A DNA stretch of 64,000 bases from Epiperipatus broadwayi (GCA_028023455.1 JAQFVV010012537.1:1-64000); one strand, 5' to 3'. Positions 38,083 through 50,710 are shown, counted from the stretch's first letter. Notes: a model not told the origin generated them from the sequence alone. Numbers and translations: made by a program.

Positions 38083-38529
38083 AGTACAGATTGCTATGGT
38101 CTTATGACTGGAAAAATCCTATCTGAATACATTTCCAAGCAAGAAACTAACCAATCAAATTAATCCATGGCACTCATAAACTGCATTCACATAACCTATT
38201 GAATTAATGAAAAAGGTGTAACTGACTTATCTTATTGTACATATATATATTTCAGGTAAACTTCCATTCCTCAAATGAATTAAGGTTTTAAATTCTTCAG
38301 TCTTCTCACTAGATACAATAGCCAAACTTTCTATTGAAACACCATAATTAAGAATATTGTTTTCAAAGCTTGAAAATATTCACAAATATACACATATATT
38401 AAACTTTTTTAATGCAAGCTAAAAACATTTAGCGAGGATAATTTCTATCTATGTTATAAAAATTAACAAAATTTTTTTTCATGCTTAAATGAGTGCATTT
38501 GTATTGATTAAGCATTATACTGAAAGCAT

Positions 38530-38590
38530 AACCGTTTTAATAACAGTTATGAGCAAGCATAAAAAATGGTGATCATGTGATGTCGTGGTT
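38530..38590 (+). repeat. Tail fragment of the hairpin-element family
   Basis: TAATAACAGTTATGAGCAAG, CATAAAAAATGGTGATCATG. Shared with 2140, 8751 and 17540. Confidence 0.5.
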
Positions 38591-38599
38591 TATGCTGAA

Positions 38600-39540
38600 A
38601 GCAATTAGGCAACCAATCAAAACAATTATCTCAATCCAAACTGTATTCCATAATTTTGTAAACTACGGAACCAGTGAAAAAGATAGACTAATAGCTCTCT
38701 CTCTATATATATATATTCCACGGAAAATTTGCTTTATTGTGAGAGTAAATGACAGCAAGTTAAATTAGTAAACAATTAAAAAATTAGTATATTACAATAA
38801 AAAGTGACTGGTTTTCTTAAGCTGCCTACCGCTCCATCTATAAAACAATATCATAGTGACATTGCATCACGAGTTACATGAAATGTGTTTCGTATTTTAA
38901 TCAAAGACGGAACAATGCACCAATATTAAATTTAGTTTTAAATTATGCAAATCTGCTCCTGAAATATTTGTGATGATTCAACTGTGTATGGCATGAATCA
39001 GAACACTTTCCAAGTTTTTGTAGCGGCAAAAAGTGCATCGAAGTTGAACTATAAAGTTGAAACTACACTCGACATTTCAAGTCATAATTCAGACATGCTA
39101 ACATCTTAAAAATTTTGGTGGAGAATAGCTAAAGTATGTTACATAACCAATGGATATGGTCATCAATGATAATTTGCTACTGCTGGATATCTTAAAACAA
39201 TTTATTTTTAGTTAAAGGAGGGCAACTTAAAGCTCTGTATTTATAGTGGCCTTAATTTCAGATTAAACTACGATTTTCTATTAAATTTACTTTTTTTCGG
39301 CTTCCCCTAAAATCTGCATATAATTCCTATTTTTTATTATTAAAACATATGAAGTTAATTTTATTTTGGTATACTTTGTATTAAAATGCAATATATATGT
39401 AAATTTGTGTTCTAGTGATGTAAACCAATTCATGAAAAAATTTTTTTTGAGGTCCACAACCTGAAAGATTGTTTATGTCCAATGTAGAATTTACATCATA
39501 AATTTTAATGTCATTTGCAGTTAAGATCTATAACAGAAAT
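38600..39540. other. AT-rich DNA, nothing recognised
   Basis: No gene or repeat family was identified. The short plus frame at 38577-38768 begins inside the repeat tail. Confidence 0.45.
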
Positions 39541-39544
39541 CAAT

Positions 39545-39665
39545 GCCATGGTATAATGGTAGAGTGGCAGAATTTGAGTCCAAGGTCCATAATTCACAAC
39601 TTCAACTCAGAGACTAGTGCTCAAACTTCTTATAAACAATCTAGTACTAAATCATCTAATTATAA
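39545..39665 (+). repeat. tRNA-derived SINE
   Basis: GCCATGGTATAATGGTAGAG, TGGCAGAATTTGAGTCCAAG, GTCCATAATTCACAAC, then CTTCTTATAAACAATCTAG. Good A-box match. Confidence 0.65.
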
Positions 39666-39699
39666 CTATTATTAGTTCAAAAAATCAATAAATCATGAA

Positions 39700-41900
39700 A
39701 AATATTAATAAATGCCAGGTGATTACATATATGCATATCATATACAAATTAGTTAACATTAAAAAAAACTTCTAAAAACTAAATGGTAATACATCTTAAT
39801 ATAAAATTAGTAATTCTTCCAATAAAAAATGAGTATTGCAAATATTCTGTAGAGCTTGTACACAATCAGATGATATGGTCAATTGATACAAACAATATAA
39901 GTTTTTTTTTTAGATATTGGTTTATTGATAAAATATTGCATAGATAAATATATTCGGAACTTGTAAGTTTTCAAGTAAACCAAGATGGCAGCCCATATTT
40001 TTGATAAATCTAGTTTAGAGAGCCCCCAAAAAATGTTTACAAAAAAAATGCTTCTAGGAAATATCATCATTGTGGAAAAATTAATTACAATATTTATAAT
40101 TTATTTTCATTTTTTGGATTAACTTATTAACAGAAAAATGTAAAAAATAAATGCAATGTTTATTTTATTCATGTTGGCAGTGTGCAATCATTAATGCACA
40201 GTTTTGGGAGGCAGGATCCCACATTTTGGAAATCATGTTCTGTGACAGAAGGTTCCAAATTTTTATCATTATGACAATTTACCAAAAAAAACTGCTGATA
40301 AAAAGAAATGTGCACTAAACTATGACAATATTAAGAGTTTCTCATCATTTCCCACAGTATAAGTAAAAAAAAAAATTGAAACAAAGTTAATGAAATTTAT
40401 TTCATTTTTTAAATTTAACAATCAAATCAATTTTGTTTTAATTCAACAACTAACACATCTTCAGTAGATTATACACCCTCGAAACTGTACATTTATCAAA
40501 ATTACAGAGTGCCATCTTGGTTTACTTGAAAACTCGCCAAGTACCATATATTTTTATAGTGTTTTGGATATCACAAAAAGACAAACATATTTAAAAATCT
40601 TATATTCTTTGGAGAAGAAACTAATGCCTGTAATTTGTAAAAATATTACCACACACAACCACCTCCAAAAATAGCCTTTTTACATATATAAATTCTGGTT
40701 TTCTCTAATTTGATAGCAGAGTCAATTGGAGAATTTAGATGAAATATTAAGACCACTTAATTTTTGTTCTATTCACAGATTTCAAATAAGCTAAAAAATC
40801 TTTTATGCATCAAGATGATTTCATGCAATTATCAGGAATGACTTTTCAACATAAAGGAGTAATTTACGTAATCTATTTTAACATTTTCTTTTTATGAAGT
40901 GATAAAAATCAACCTTTGTTTATGGAGTTCAACACACCAAGCATGACTTTTTGTACAACACATTTAATTATCATATAAAATATACAATTTACTTAAAAAA
41001 ATTTTTTTAATTGGGTACTTTTTATTGAATAGATGCTTGAAAAATTTTTCTTTTAATGATGTAGCTGAATGTATGATGAAAATATCTCAAGTGATGCTAA
41101 AAAGATTGCCCATGGTTGTACTAAATCATATAAAAATGTTCTCAGTTATTTTAAATCAATGGTAAAAATGGATTTTAAAAAGTTCACTTGAAAAAAAGAA
41201 GTATAGCCAAATAATGAATTGTATTAATTTTTTTTAAAAAACTTAACGCCCTATCAAATTAAGTTCTTACAATTTCGATTATCTAGTAGTCTTTTTCAGA
41301 ATTCACTCACCATTTTTGACTTTAAATCCATTACTTTTACTCATTGCATGTTTCTAGAGTTTAGAGATCAAATATCAGTTTTTTTACACTATCTTGAATG
41401 AGAATTAAGGCACCAAAGGCATAGAGATAATCTAATTGACCAATAACTTTTAGTCATCAGTCTGATAATTCATGGATGATTGATAATCTCACATTTAAAA
41501 GCACAGTTGAAGAAAATCAGGAGATTAAAAGGTTTTATTTTTGAATAACTAAATACAGATGAAATTTCAAATTGATATTTGGAGTTTGATTGTTTTAAGT
41601 ATAATGACTACCTGTCAAACTCATCACTAAAGATGAAAAAGTGAAATACATATTAGAAATATTTAATGAGGAAGCAAAAAGTTAAGGTTTGTACATAAAC
41701 ATGACCAAAACAAAGACATTGCTGCTTAAGAAAATAAAATAAAATTGATATAACTTTACTAGATAATACAGAAAGTTTTCTATTATGACTTATCTTAAAT
41801 ATCAAAATGGCCAGAACAAGATCATGCACAGATTACAAAATGAGTTGCACTGAACACGTGCATACTTATAATGTAACATAATATTAACAAATAACGAATT
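39700..41900. other. AT-rich DNA, nothing recognised
   Basis: Weak hint of inverted similarity: AAGTTTTCAAGTAAACCAAG near 39965 and CTTGGTTTACTTGAAAACTC near 40516 are reverse complements over about 19 bases, about 550 bases apart. Confidence 0.45.
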
Positions 41901-41911
41901 CTCTCCTTTTT

Positions 41912-42492
41912 TCTTTCCAAAAAACTTTATTTTCTTATATTAATAATGAACATATATATTATACAAACTCCAACATTTCGACTGTTTTATATTCTTGGTT
42001 ATTTTCAAAGATCTACAACAACAAAAAAATACATATTTATAAATAATATCTTAATTACATAAAACTTTCTTCTTATATCAACATAAACATTAAAAAACAT
42101 AATTATATTTTACTTACTTCTCCTTCCTCTACTTTTTATTATTACTCTTCCTTCATTACATCATTTTATTATAAATCTTATTATTTTATAAAAACATCTA
42201 AGAAACTTTTTATACCAATTTTAAACCATAATGTAAAGGAGGAAGAGTAATAATAAAAAGTAGAGGAAGGAGAAGTAATATATAATTATATATAATTAAT
42301 GTTTTTTAATGTTTATGTTGATATAAGAAGAAAGTTTTATGTAATTAAGGTATTATTTATAAATGTATTTTTTTGTTGTTTTAGATCCTTAAAAATGACT
42401 GTAAGAATATAAAACGGGTGAAACATTGGAGTTTGTATAATATATATGTTCATTATTAATATAAGAAAATAAAGTTTTTTGGAAAGATAAAA
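41912..42492. repeat. Large foldback element, about 580 bp
   Basis: Arms of about 245 bases (41912-42158 and 42237-42492) pair with few mismatches. Landmarks are CTTTCCAAAAAACTTTATTT, AACATATATATTATACAAAC and CTCCTTCCTCTACTTTTTAT, with their complements. Each arm contains a degenerate form of the hairpin motif (41976-42010 antisense; 42387-42424 sense, GACTGT...ACGGGT, GAAAC). The central 78 bases are unique. Confidence 0.9.
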
Positions 42493-42599
42493 AAAGTGGA
42501 TTGTGCATTTGTTAATATTATTGGAGAACATATATATTTTGAAAGAAAAAGTGATTGTATATTTATTGTGTTATAATATATAATAATGTATCATATGTT

Positions 42600-42810
42600 T
42601 ATGCAACATGGCATACAAAACAATAATGAAAAGAATCCTGGCATTTGAAAGATCATGCCACAGAATGTTACTGAGAATTGACGAATGTGAAAAGTTTCCA
42701 AGAGATTTCACAAAAAGTAAATCTAAAAAAAAATTTATTAAAGAATGTCATATGTATAAAATAAATAATAGGAAACTAAAAATCCTAATTTTTGGTATTT
42801 TGTAAAGACA
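42600..42810 (+). pseudogene. LINE C-terminal fragment (KRILAFERSCHRMLLRI)
   Basis: Short plus-strand frame with IMKRILAFERSCHRMLLRID. This resembles the post-RT block KRIxAFEMxCYRRxLRISW common in RTE-like LINEs, followed by a degenerate RKLKxxxFG block. It lies immediately beside the 42 kb foldback. Not the same sequence as the 62 kb element. Confidence 0.6.
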
Positions 42811-42859
42811 AATAAAGGAAATATCTCACAAAATATATAAAAACAACATTAAAGAATGA

Positions 42860-45800
42860 TGTAGAGCTAACTTGCAAAGAATAAGCAAAACTGAGAGTTG
42901 GTGAATTATTTATTCACATATAGGCAATGAGAACATATTTTCTAGGACTATTTTTTAAAAAAATCTGTATTCTCTAATTTATTAAACTTTATTTTAAATT
43001 TTCATATAAACTATTATTAACTTATATATGGTTTCATAATTAGAACACACGTTTAGCTATTATATTTTTGTATCAATAGATGCTAATAAAGGAATATTAT
43101 CCAAAACCCCTGGAAGGTTTTATTGAATTTCTGATTTCAACAATAAATCTTTTCATTCTTTATAAATCCAAATTCTGCTGAAAATGTAAATCAACACTAA
43201 ATTTTATTATTTACAGTTGGCATATTTTGTCAGATAGTATAAATTTATTATATTAATAACAATAAATCAAGAGAATTTTATTGTTTTGTCCAGTTAATAT
43301 AACTTTTTGAATTAGAGATGTTGAATTAATGATAATCTAACTGCAATTGCTTTTATTCTTCTTAAACACACACACAGTATTATTGGATGTTTACTAAATT
43401 CACACATTCTATTACCAAATGTTTGTAGAAACACAAAAAATAAAAAAGACAAAAGATACATGTGAATAATAAATCCATTTTAATTATATTTACATTATTT
43501 CCCAATTATAATACAATCCAGCAAGATTCTGTACAAAGTAACTTTACTATAGCATGAAATGAAGATTACAAATTGTACTCTGCAAACGTGAGAGGGATGA
43601 ATAAACCACAATCTACCTTTAAAATTTTTCCCCAAATGGATAAAAAATGGTAAATTATTATTTTTTTAAAAACATGTGTAACACCAATGATAAGATAGAG
43701 AACCTTTGTTTAGATATAATTTTATAAAAATTATTGTGTATATTCCTACCATATATAATAGCAAATACATAGACTGTCATTCATTTTTAAGATTCCTACT
43801 CTAGATGAAAAAAACCACTAAAAAAAAAAAAAATTAAATGAATGGAATTTTTAAGATTATTTTTAGCCTTCTTTATTGGTCGACTCCACAACTAAATAAC
43901 TTTGCAATATCATAAAGGTGATTTCATTGAACAACCAAGTTCAAAAACATTATAATAATTCACAAGTCAGATTCCCAAATAATCATGTAAATATGATAAG
44001 CAGTGTTTTGTTTCAGCTTTGTTAAAATTGTTACTTATACATTTGTCAGTCATGTTAGTATTAGCTAATGATACTTGTTTAGCACCTGTTATTTTAAACC
44101 TATTACAGAAGACTGAGCTTTCTACACAAATTTTATATGAAAAACAAAAAAGCATTCCAAGTATTACGGAATGAATTAAAACCGCATACAAAACTAAATA
44201 TTAACATATCGTATTGCAATATTTTTTTGGACTTGAAAAAATTTACGATAAAATATGCAAACCCTAAGTACAACATTTGGTAGCAGCTTATTAGAAATAT
44301 CTGATTATTTTTTTTATTCATTACATATAAATTTCAAATCACACACATAACGTATATAAATAATTACATATCAGCTTATCAACTTTAGAGTATTAGTGTA
44401 GGGCCTAAAAGTTTTAAATACTTATTATGCATCAAAATAATCTGAATATATATATTTAAAGATAATTACCGGAATTCCTCTTAAGATATTTAGCTTTGTC
44501 CCCGAGTAGTGTTAAAAATTAAGTACATCATTATTCAGAAAGTATTATGCTTTAAACTTTAAAGTAAAAAAAATACTGGTTTTTTTATACACGGTAGATA
44601 ATTTTGGATCATTTTAACGAGTACTATGTTTATACAGACTACACTATATAGTGGAACAATGTTAAATATTTTCACATTTAATTTCATTTTTGGAATATAT
44701 CAACGTATTTCGATTGGATTACACAGAGCTGCATGTCATTATTTTTAATGTCGGCCTACATGATGTAAGGTATAATACCCCCGCATCTTTTCCATGCTAT
44801 TTTTTTTTTTTTTAATATGCATTATATGTGTGTGCGTGCAGTAAATGGATATATTAAAATATTAAATTGTAATTTTAAACTTAAGCCATAACTTATACAA
44901 TTTAAAAACGGAACGTCCATTATTTGTAAAACAGCCTACATTCTTAAAACATTCACAAAAGAATAACTCCCCTTCACATTCATTCAAATATATTAACTAT
45001 AAACGCGGAATATTTTAATATGATTGACAGAGATAATGCAAGTTCCCCTCACCTAACTAACTTTTACATATAATGGTGTTTAAAGATTGTCGTTTTCATT
45101 TGATAAAATATTTTACTCTCGGCTCTCAGGAAAGAATGAAACTGACTAATCATAGAGACTGTTTGCCCTACAAGTGAGCACCCCAGGACACTGTTACCAT
45201 AGTGATTGATACATTCACATTAGGCCATCAAAGATGCACTGCTCTAGCATTGAAAGGCCTTACCTATTCTCAAAGGGAGTTCCAAACACTTGCTCAAAAA
45301 CATTTATCATTGATTGAGACACTAGACAAAATACAATACAGGTTTACAGCTATATCATGAAGCCTAAACTTGAATAGATTAAATGGTGAAAATTCGGTCC
45401 TAGGTAAGCAATATAAAGCTTCCGAAATAAACATATAATAGTAATAATAAATGCTAATATGTGAAATAAATAATAACGCAATAACAATTTTTACTTTGAA
45501 AAAATACAGTATAACAAAATTTCTGTTCATCTACCATTTAATATCCACAACTCACAGAAATATTTACATTTAATAAATTAAAATAAGAGAATCTAAATTT
45601 CATGCTAATTATTTTCGTAAAAAAATATATTTATTATATCCCTTGCTGGAGAAATGTACTTTATATAAATATATATTTAATCAACAGAAAAATATTTATA
45701 ATACATGTTTTATTTATTTTTATTACGCAGGTATTTAAATCAGTTTGATTTTTAAAAAAGTTAAAAATAATTTCTTTTTTTTCCCAATCAATTTTCAATC

Positions 45801-46740
45801 TCCCTTTCCCCTTATCCATCTTTTTAAAAGAAAAATTTCACTTCACTTACAGTAATCACAATGCCCGCTTTCACGGCGCCAATATACATTACAGTATGAC
45901 GTAAATTTAAAACTAATTATCGGAAAATTCGAAATTATTTTTTTTTAGGTTACTCCCACACTACTTTTCAATATTATCATCATTATTTTGTTTACAAGTA
46001 AAAATTTAAATGATACGCAAACAAATTTAGAATCAGTGCTTACTTCAGCAATGATCTGCTTTCTAAACAATTGGTTATAAGCCAAGGCATACATATTCAA
46101 AATCTAACCCCAATATTTGCTCTTTTACAAAAATTGCAAAAGATTTTATTCATTAAATAATTAATAAATCATTCAAGATGTTTGTACTTAAATATATCAC
46201 ACACACACACACACAAAAAAAACAATAACAAACTATGTACTTTCAAAAATGTTGGATCCAAACTTATATAAACGTTACGATTATAATAAAAACTTTGCAC
46301 CTTAAAATTTGATTGTTTCTTACTACCAGCTTAACGAGATCGTACAAAAATCTCATCTTGTAACTTTTGTATTAGCTCGATTACAAAAAAAAAAAAAAAG
46401 AGCCCCTGGCTAAAAATATGCAAACGTCTTTCAGAACGGAACAAAAAAAAAAAGGGGGGGGGGGAGAGTCCTATCTATTTAATACTATTATTGCGTGATG
46501 ACAGTTAAATTGTAAAAATAAGCATTCTCTTCTTCGGATTTATCCAGTTAATTCAATACAAGTTTTAATTTTCCATTAATACTTTTCTAGATCCAACAAA
46601 TATATTTCTCCCAATTTATTAAAAATTTAGTCAATTCGCATTGGCAGATGTTCGGCGAAACCCGCTGTGTCTCGAACCTTTTCCTCGATCCTCGTAAATG
46701 GTAATTTTTTAAACAAAGCCGATCAGGTCATTCCAATCGG
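42860..46740. other. Intergenic DNA downstream of the GAS1-like gene
   Basis: No gene recognised. 45120-45300 is GC-richer and non-repetitive and could hold regulatory sequence or 3' UTR; GTTACCATAGTGAT at 45193-45206 is a partial RFX X-box match. Also present: a (CA)n run near 46198-46214 and an A-run/G-run junction near 46443-46464. Arm-like copy of the 1765 foldback at 43951-43995. Confidence 0.4.
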
Positions 46741-46751
46741 GGTTGACCCTT

Positions 46752-46824
46752 TTTATTCTTCACGGCCAACTATTCTTCTAAGGAAACAATTGCGGATCCG
46801 ATTGACTGAATTGCCGCGTTTATT
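46752..46824 (-). terminator. Candidate poly(A) signals of the GAS1-like gene
   Basis: Two AATAAA hexamers read on the minus strand (plus-strand TTTATT at 46819-46824 and 46752-46757), about 80 and 150 bases after the stop codon. In DNA this AT-rich the hexamer arises often by chance. Others lie farther downstream, so the real 3' end could be much more distant. Confidence 0.3.
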
Positions 46825-46906
46825 TAACTATTCGCTAACTGTTAAGGTCTTTTGATACTACAGCACAACAGTTCATCAGGTGTTACCAAGTGTTTACTCT
46901 TGACTT

Positions 46907-47683
46907 TTATATTAAACATGCTGAAACAGCAAAATATAAAAATCCAGTCCATACCAATATTTTGAAAGCGAGACTCGAATGTCCAGCGCTGCTGCATGCT
47001 CTATTAGTTTTTGCCTTTCTGTCCATTTTATCATTTGAGTTCTTAATAGCAACCCTTTCAGTTGGTATAGGCTTTCCAAAGCACAAGAGATCCATATTTT
47101 TCTTTATCCTCAAACAGTCATAGTCTTCAGTCCCATCACAAATACATGTTTTGAGCTTAGCAGCTTTTTCTTGTTTATTTAATATATTTAAGCTATTATG
47201 ACATCGGGCTGTACATTTTTTGCCTTGAAACATACTTTCACAATATTGATGATAATATTCCAGGGCAACTTTACACACAGAGTCTGCGGCGCATATCCAC
47301 GTTGCTATAGTACAACTTACAATAGTATTATTTTCCGTAGCGGCGGTAACTTCAGGTCGACATACCTCAATTCGATGTTTAGCAGTAATACAAAAATCAT
47401 TTCCATTACAATCACATTGCATTAGCGCATCACCTTCCCGACTGCTCGCTAATGCTATCAGAGCTTTTTTACAGTTATCATGGCATTGTAACTTAAGTCC
47501 AGACATAATATCAGAACAGCCTATCATATAACTATGTAAAGCCATACTACAGCCGATCCGAGATGTGCATCTTTGACGAGCAGTTTCACAATCTAGTACA
47601 GGCTCAGGGTCCGATAAAGTGGCTGTATGTACCCGCAGCGATAAACTCATGACTACGACATTTAGAACTAACGCTAGAAACAT
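46907..47683 (-). CDS. GAS1: GAS1-like GPI-anchored receptor (GDNF/GAS1 domain protein), single exon
   Basis: The frame encodes 258 residues. An N-terminal hydrophobic signal peptide covers about residues 1-20. Two homologous ten-cysteine GDNF/GAS1 domains follow: C32,39,45,56,67,71,90,92,98,108 and C124,131,137,148,157,161,180,182,190,201. Cysteine spacing is nearly identical in both (7,6,11,..,4,19,2,..). The paired signatures CDCNGNDFC and CICDGTEDYDC, and the ending LLCFG of domain 2, are those of GAS1. A sequon (N118-N-T) lies between the domains. A basic stretch, a small-residue cluster (SSAG, 231-234) and a hydrophobic tail (238-258) predict GPI anchoring. The family comprises cell-surface co-receptors related to GDNF-family receptors; vertebrate GAS1 binds Hedgehog ligands and is also intronless. 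Start: the ATG at 47683 has G at -3, and an in-frame TGA lies 15 bases upstream, so a longer TTG-initiated frame is unlikely. The protein is shorter than the roughly 345-residue human GAS1, which has low-complexity inserts. Orthology with GAS1 rather than another GFR-alpha-like protein is likely but not proven. Confidence 0.9.
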   Translation of the reverse strand: MFLALVLNVVVMSLSLRVHTATLSDPEPVLDCETARQRCTSRIGCSMALHSYMIGCSDIMSGLKLQCHDNCKKALIALASSREGDALMQCDCNGNDFCITAKHRIEVCRPEVTAATENNTIVSCTIATWICAADSVCKVALEYYHQYCESMFQGKKCTARCHNSLNILNKQEKAAKLKTCICDGTEDYDCLRIKKNMDLLCFGKPIPTERVAIKNSNDKMDRKAKTNRACSSAGHSSLAFKILVWTGFLYFAVSACLI

Positions 47684-48545
47684 CTCCAAACAATTAGGTC
47701 ACTTTAGCATGGTGTGCTACGATCAAACTGTTGAGATGATTCGAAAAGAAATGAAAATTCTCATCTAAATTTTCAGCTTTAATATCGTTCTCAACTCCAC
47801 ATGTAGCCCTTGTAGTAGCATTTTCCCAAGTACACAACGCAAGAAAATTTAGGACTGCCTTGAATTCAGCCAATCACAGGACCGCATTTATGAATATATT
47901 ATGCAAAGCAGTCAACCAACGAAAAAGGGTGAGTTTTTGAATAGTTATTCTTTGGAACACAAAAAGCTTCATTGAGCACGACGTTGAATCATGCCTGCGA
48001 GCCAGGTTGGAAACCAGCAGCTCTGTAGGCTATATAATCATAGCTGCGGCTTCTACGTATTCATTAGAGGCTGTTGACGCACTCTTTGAAAGCTTTGCAC
48101 GGTTCGATGGTGACCGCTTATTTTCACTCGTTAGAACTCATGATCACCCCGGGTGCTTTAACGTCTTCTCTCACTATTTTTGCCCTAAAAGACAAAAATA
48201 TGGACTATTTTATTACGCTCGTTCATCCGCGAGAAGTAATCTGACTCCCGCCAGATGTATGTGATTGACAAGAACAAACCCACGCTCTTCTTTTTCCCAG
48301 CTGACGTCATGCTTAATTAAATTTTGCTTTCTTCGCGAGATTATCGTAACTTTACTAGCTCTTATAGTAATTTTTGGTACTAATTACCTTCATCCGGATG
48401 CTTCAGTTTTGACTCTTGAGATTGTATCGTTAAATTTAGAAACACTACGCTTAGAGAATTCAAAGCGGCGGCACGCGTACTTGTTTATTTTAAAACAAAT
48501 CGCAGAAGCTCTCTGCAAAGATTATTTTGCTATTCTTGTTTAAGT
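47684..48545 (-). promoter_or_regulatory. GC-richer 5' flank and probable promoter of the GAS1-like gene
   Basis: The stretch upstream of the gene is visibly richer in G+C and CpG than the rest of the window. It holds a full CRE palindrome TGACGTCA (48302-48309), a good CCAAT-box match AGCCAATCAC (47869-47878) and an AT core around 47890-47901 that could be TATA-like. No exon was recognised. The long plus-strand frames here (48007-48264 and 48265-48543, separated by one TGA) resemble no known protein and may reflect base composition. The promoter assignment rests on position and motifs only. Confidence 0.4.
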
Positions 48546-49569
48546 TAAAGAGCAAAAGTATAAAATATGCTATTAGGCTTTTAAGATCAGATTATTTTCT
48601 TTGTTCGCAATCCTTGTACTGAATTTAAAAGAAATGTGTGATAGTAATAACAAAAAAAAAAAAACTTTTTAAAATAATTTTATATATAATCTGAAATAAA
48701 AAAAAACAAACTTAAATATAAGATTGCGATGTTGGACTAAATTGTATTCAAATATGCTATGACGTGGCATGGATAGCCTTCGTCGCACTTTAACATTGTC
48801 CTTTTTATCAACTTGTTTACATAAAATTTAACATGCACGCACATACAAAAATCCTGTAAACTTTATTAAAAAAAAAAAAAAAAAACGATTTTTATGCCAC
48901 CTATTGATACAAATTTAAAGTAAATATTGAATTTAAAAATAATTATTAATGAAATTTTTATCATCTAATTAAACACAATCTGAAATTTTAAATACCTTAA
49001 AAAAGATGCAACACAACATTATATCTATTTATATACTTTTTATATATTACATAAAATAATTGTGAAGATAATTTAAATCCAATTTATATATAGTTAATAA
49101 ACTAAATATTTGGAATGATTATTATTATTGCAAATACGTCATGCAAAGTTCTGAACACGAACATAGTATAAATTTATACATTTGTGTGCTTGTATGCATT
49201 CATATATACGTGTGAATATGTGTACATGTCTGTAGTTGTTTATAAGAAAATTTTATGTGTGTTTAGGCATTTTGATATAAATATATGTTAACTACATATG
49301 AACTGTAGATGTTATGTATAGGTTTGCATGTATTTATGGGATATGCATAAATATTTATATAAATGTTGCATATATAAAACAGTTACTAGATATAGGTATG
49401 AAAATTATTTAATGTGAATATGTATAGAACTGTTTTCACGTGGTCGCACGTGATTATTATACGTGAAAACTTAATATGTTTTATGAGAAGTGATTTGTGG
49501 ATTAAAATAGAATGTTGAAAATATAAAAATAAAGCATTATAAAAAGGATTAGTAGGAATGTAAGTTTTA
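48546..49569. other. AT-rich intergenic DNA
   Basis: A homopolymer A run lies near 48869-48885. Nothing recognised. Confidence 0.5.
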
Positions 49570-50380
49570 ACAACTAAAAATAAATGGAGATTATTTAAGT
49601 CATCTAGATTTTGTAGATGAAGTCATTTGTGCAAAAAATGCTTCAGAGCTTTAGAGAATGGTGCCAAAATTATCAGACAAAAATAAGAAAATAAAGATAA
49701 ATATCAAAAAGATTAGAATAATGATCAATGTTTTTTTACCTTGGTCAGATTATTAATACAAATGAAAATAGAATGGATGAAATTTTTTAATTATTGATGA
49801 AAACTGCAAATTATAATGAATGGTCATATCATAAACACATGTAGATAATATCATTTATCACTTAGATGTGTCAGCAGGGGTTTTGGGTGGTTCTTAGAAT
49901 CAAAATGGCCATGAGCACATACTAAATTAGTACCAGTTCAATTTGGATGGAGTGGTTTTACTAGAAATAACCTACTATTAAAATATAATTGTGTGTTTAA
50001 AAATTAGATTTTTTAAGTACAGGTGCTGGACTTCTGTTCATTCAATATAATGTGAATATAACAAAGGAGGATCAAAAGCAAAAAATGTGGATGAGAGAAT
50101 AAATAAGTACCACTGAAAGAATTAAGAATCTGAAATAAAGTTCAGTTGGATATTTAGCTAAAGATATGACAATAAGTGGAAAATTGAAATTATAAATTGA
50201 TCCCATTAGATTATAACAAATATGGAAAGAAATACATACAAAAGGTATGAGATAAGAAAGTTTTCTGGAATAATATGGAGAAGGGAAGTTATGCATAGAA
50301 GAAGCTAGATTAAACTTACAGACTTTTTTCCTTGCAGTAGTTTGATAATGATTGAACATGATGATGATGATAAAACATGA
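49570..50380 (+). pseudogene. RTE-like LINE, 3' half fragment
   Basis: Plus-strand reading: HLDFVDEVICAKNASEL (degenerate FADD block), MLPKLSDKNKKIKINIKKI-like, then LGQIINTNENRMDE, and a 3' end with W-x-R and TTGATAATGATTGAACATGA. It aligns by eye, block for block, with 63120-63880. Loss of the catalytic DD (VDE) plus stops makes it dead. Confidence 0.75.
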
Positions 50381-50489
50381 AAAAGGACCTAAATTTAAAA
50401 TGAAGTAAACTGTACTTTGACATTTATTATGAACATTTTTGGAAATAGATATTACCTAGAAATTCTTATCCTTTTTCTTAATATGTTAT

Positions 50490-50710
50490 TAAATAAAGAA
50501 TATTTAAATTAAAAATTGTATATAATTTTTCCTTATACCATCATTTATCTCTTCATATTATCTTTGACAATAAGATTGCCCTTACAACCATACTTTCAAT
50601 TTTTAATTATGTGCACAAAATTTCCGTCTCTGAAGAAAACTGCAGAACAGTCGAAACATTTAGATTGTGTATGTATATCTAAAATAAAAAAAATTTGTTA
50701 AAAAATCTTT
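50490..50710 (+). repeat. Terminal unit carrying hairpin motif copy 4
   Basis: AT-rich unit with motif CTGAAGA, A, stem ACTG / loop CAGAA / stem CAGT, C, GAAAC at 50630-50657. An AAAATAAAAAAAA stretch follows. No foldback arm is visible here, so this is a single-sided copy. Confidence 0.5.

Noticed and set aside
46890-47425. Plus-strand frames opposite the GAS1-like gene
   Set aside because: Antisense shadows of a clear coding sequence; no domain.
47684-47689. Upstream TTG start adding two residues to the GAS1-like protein
   Set aside because: The ATG at 47683 has acceptable context and animals rarely use TTG.
48007-48543. Two adjacent plus-strand frames with one intervening stop
   Set aside because: No recognisable protein or splice context; explained by higher G+C in the promoter area.
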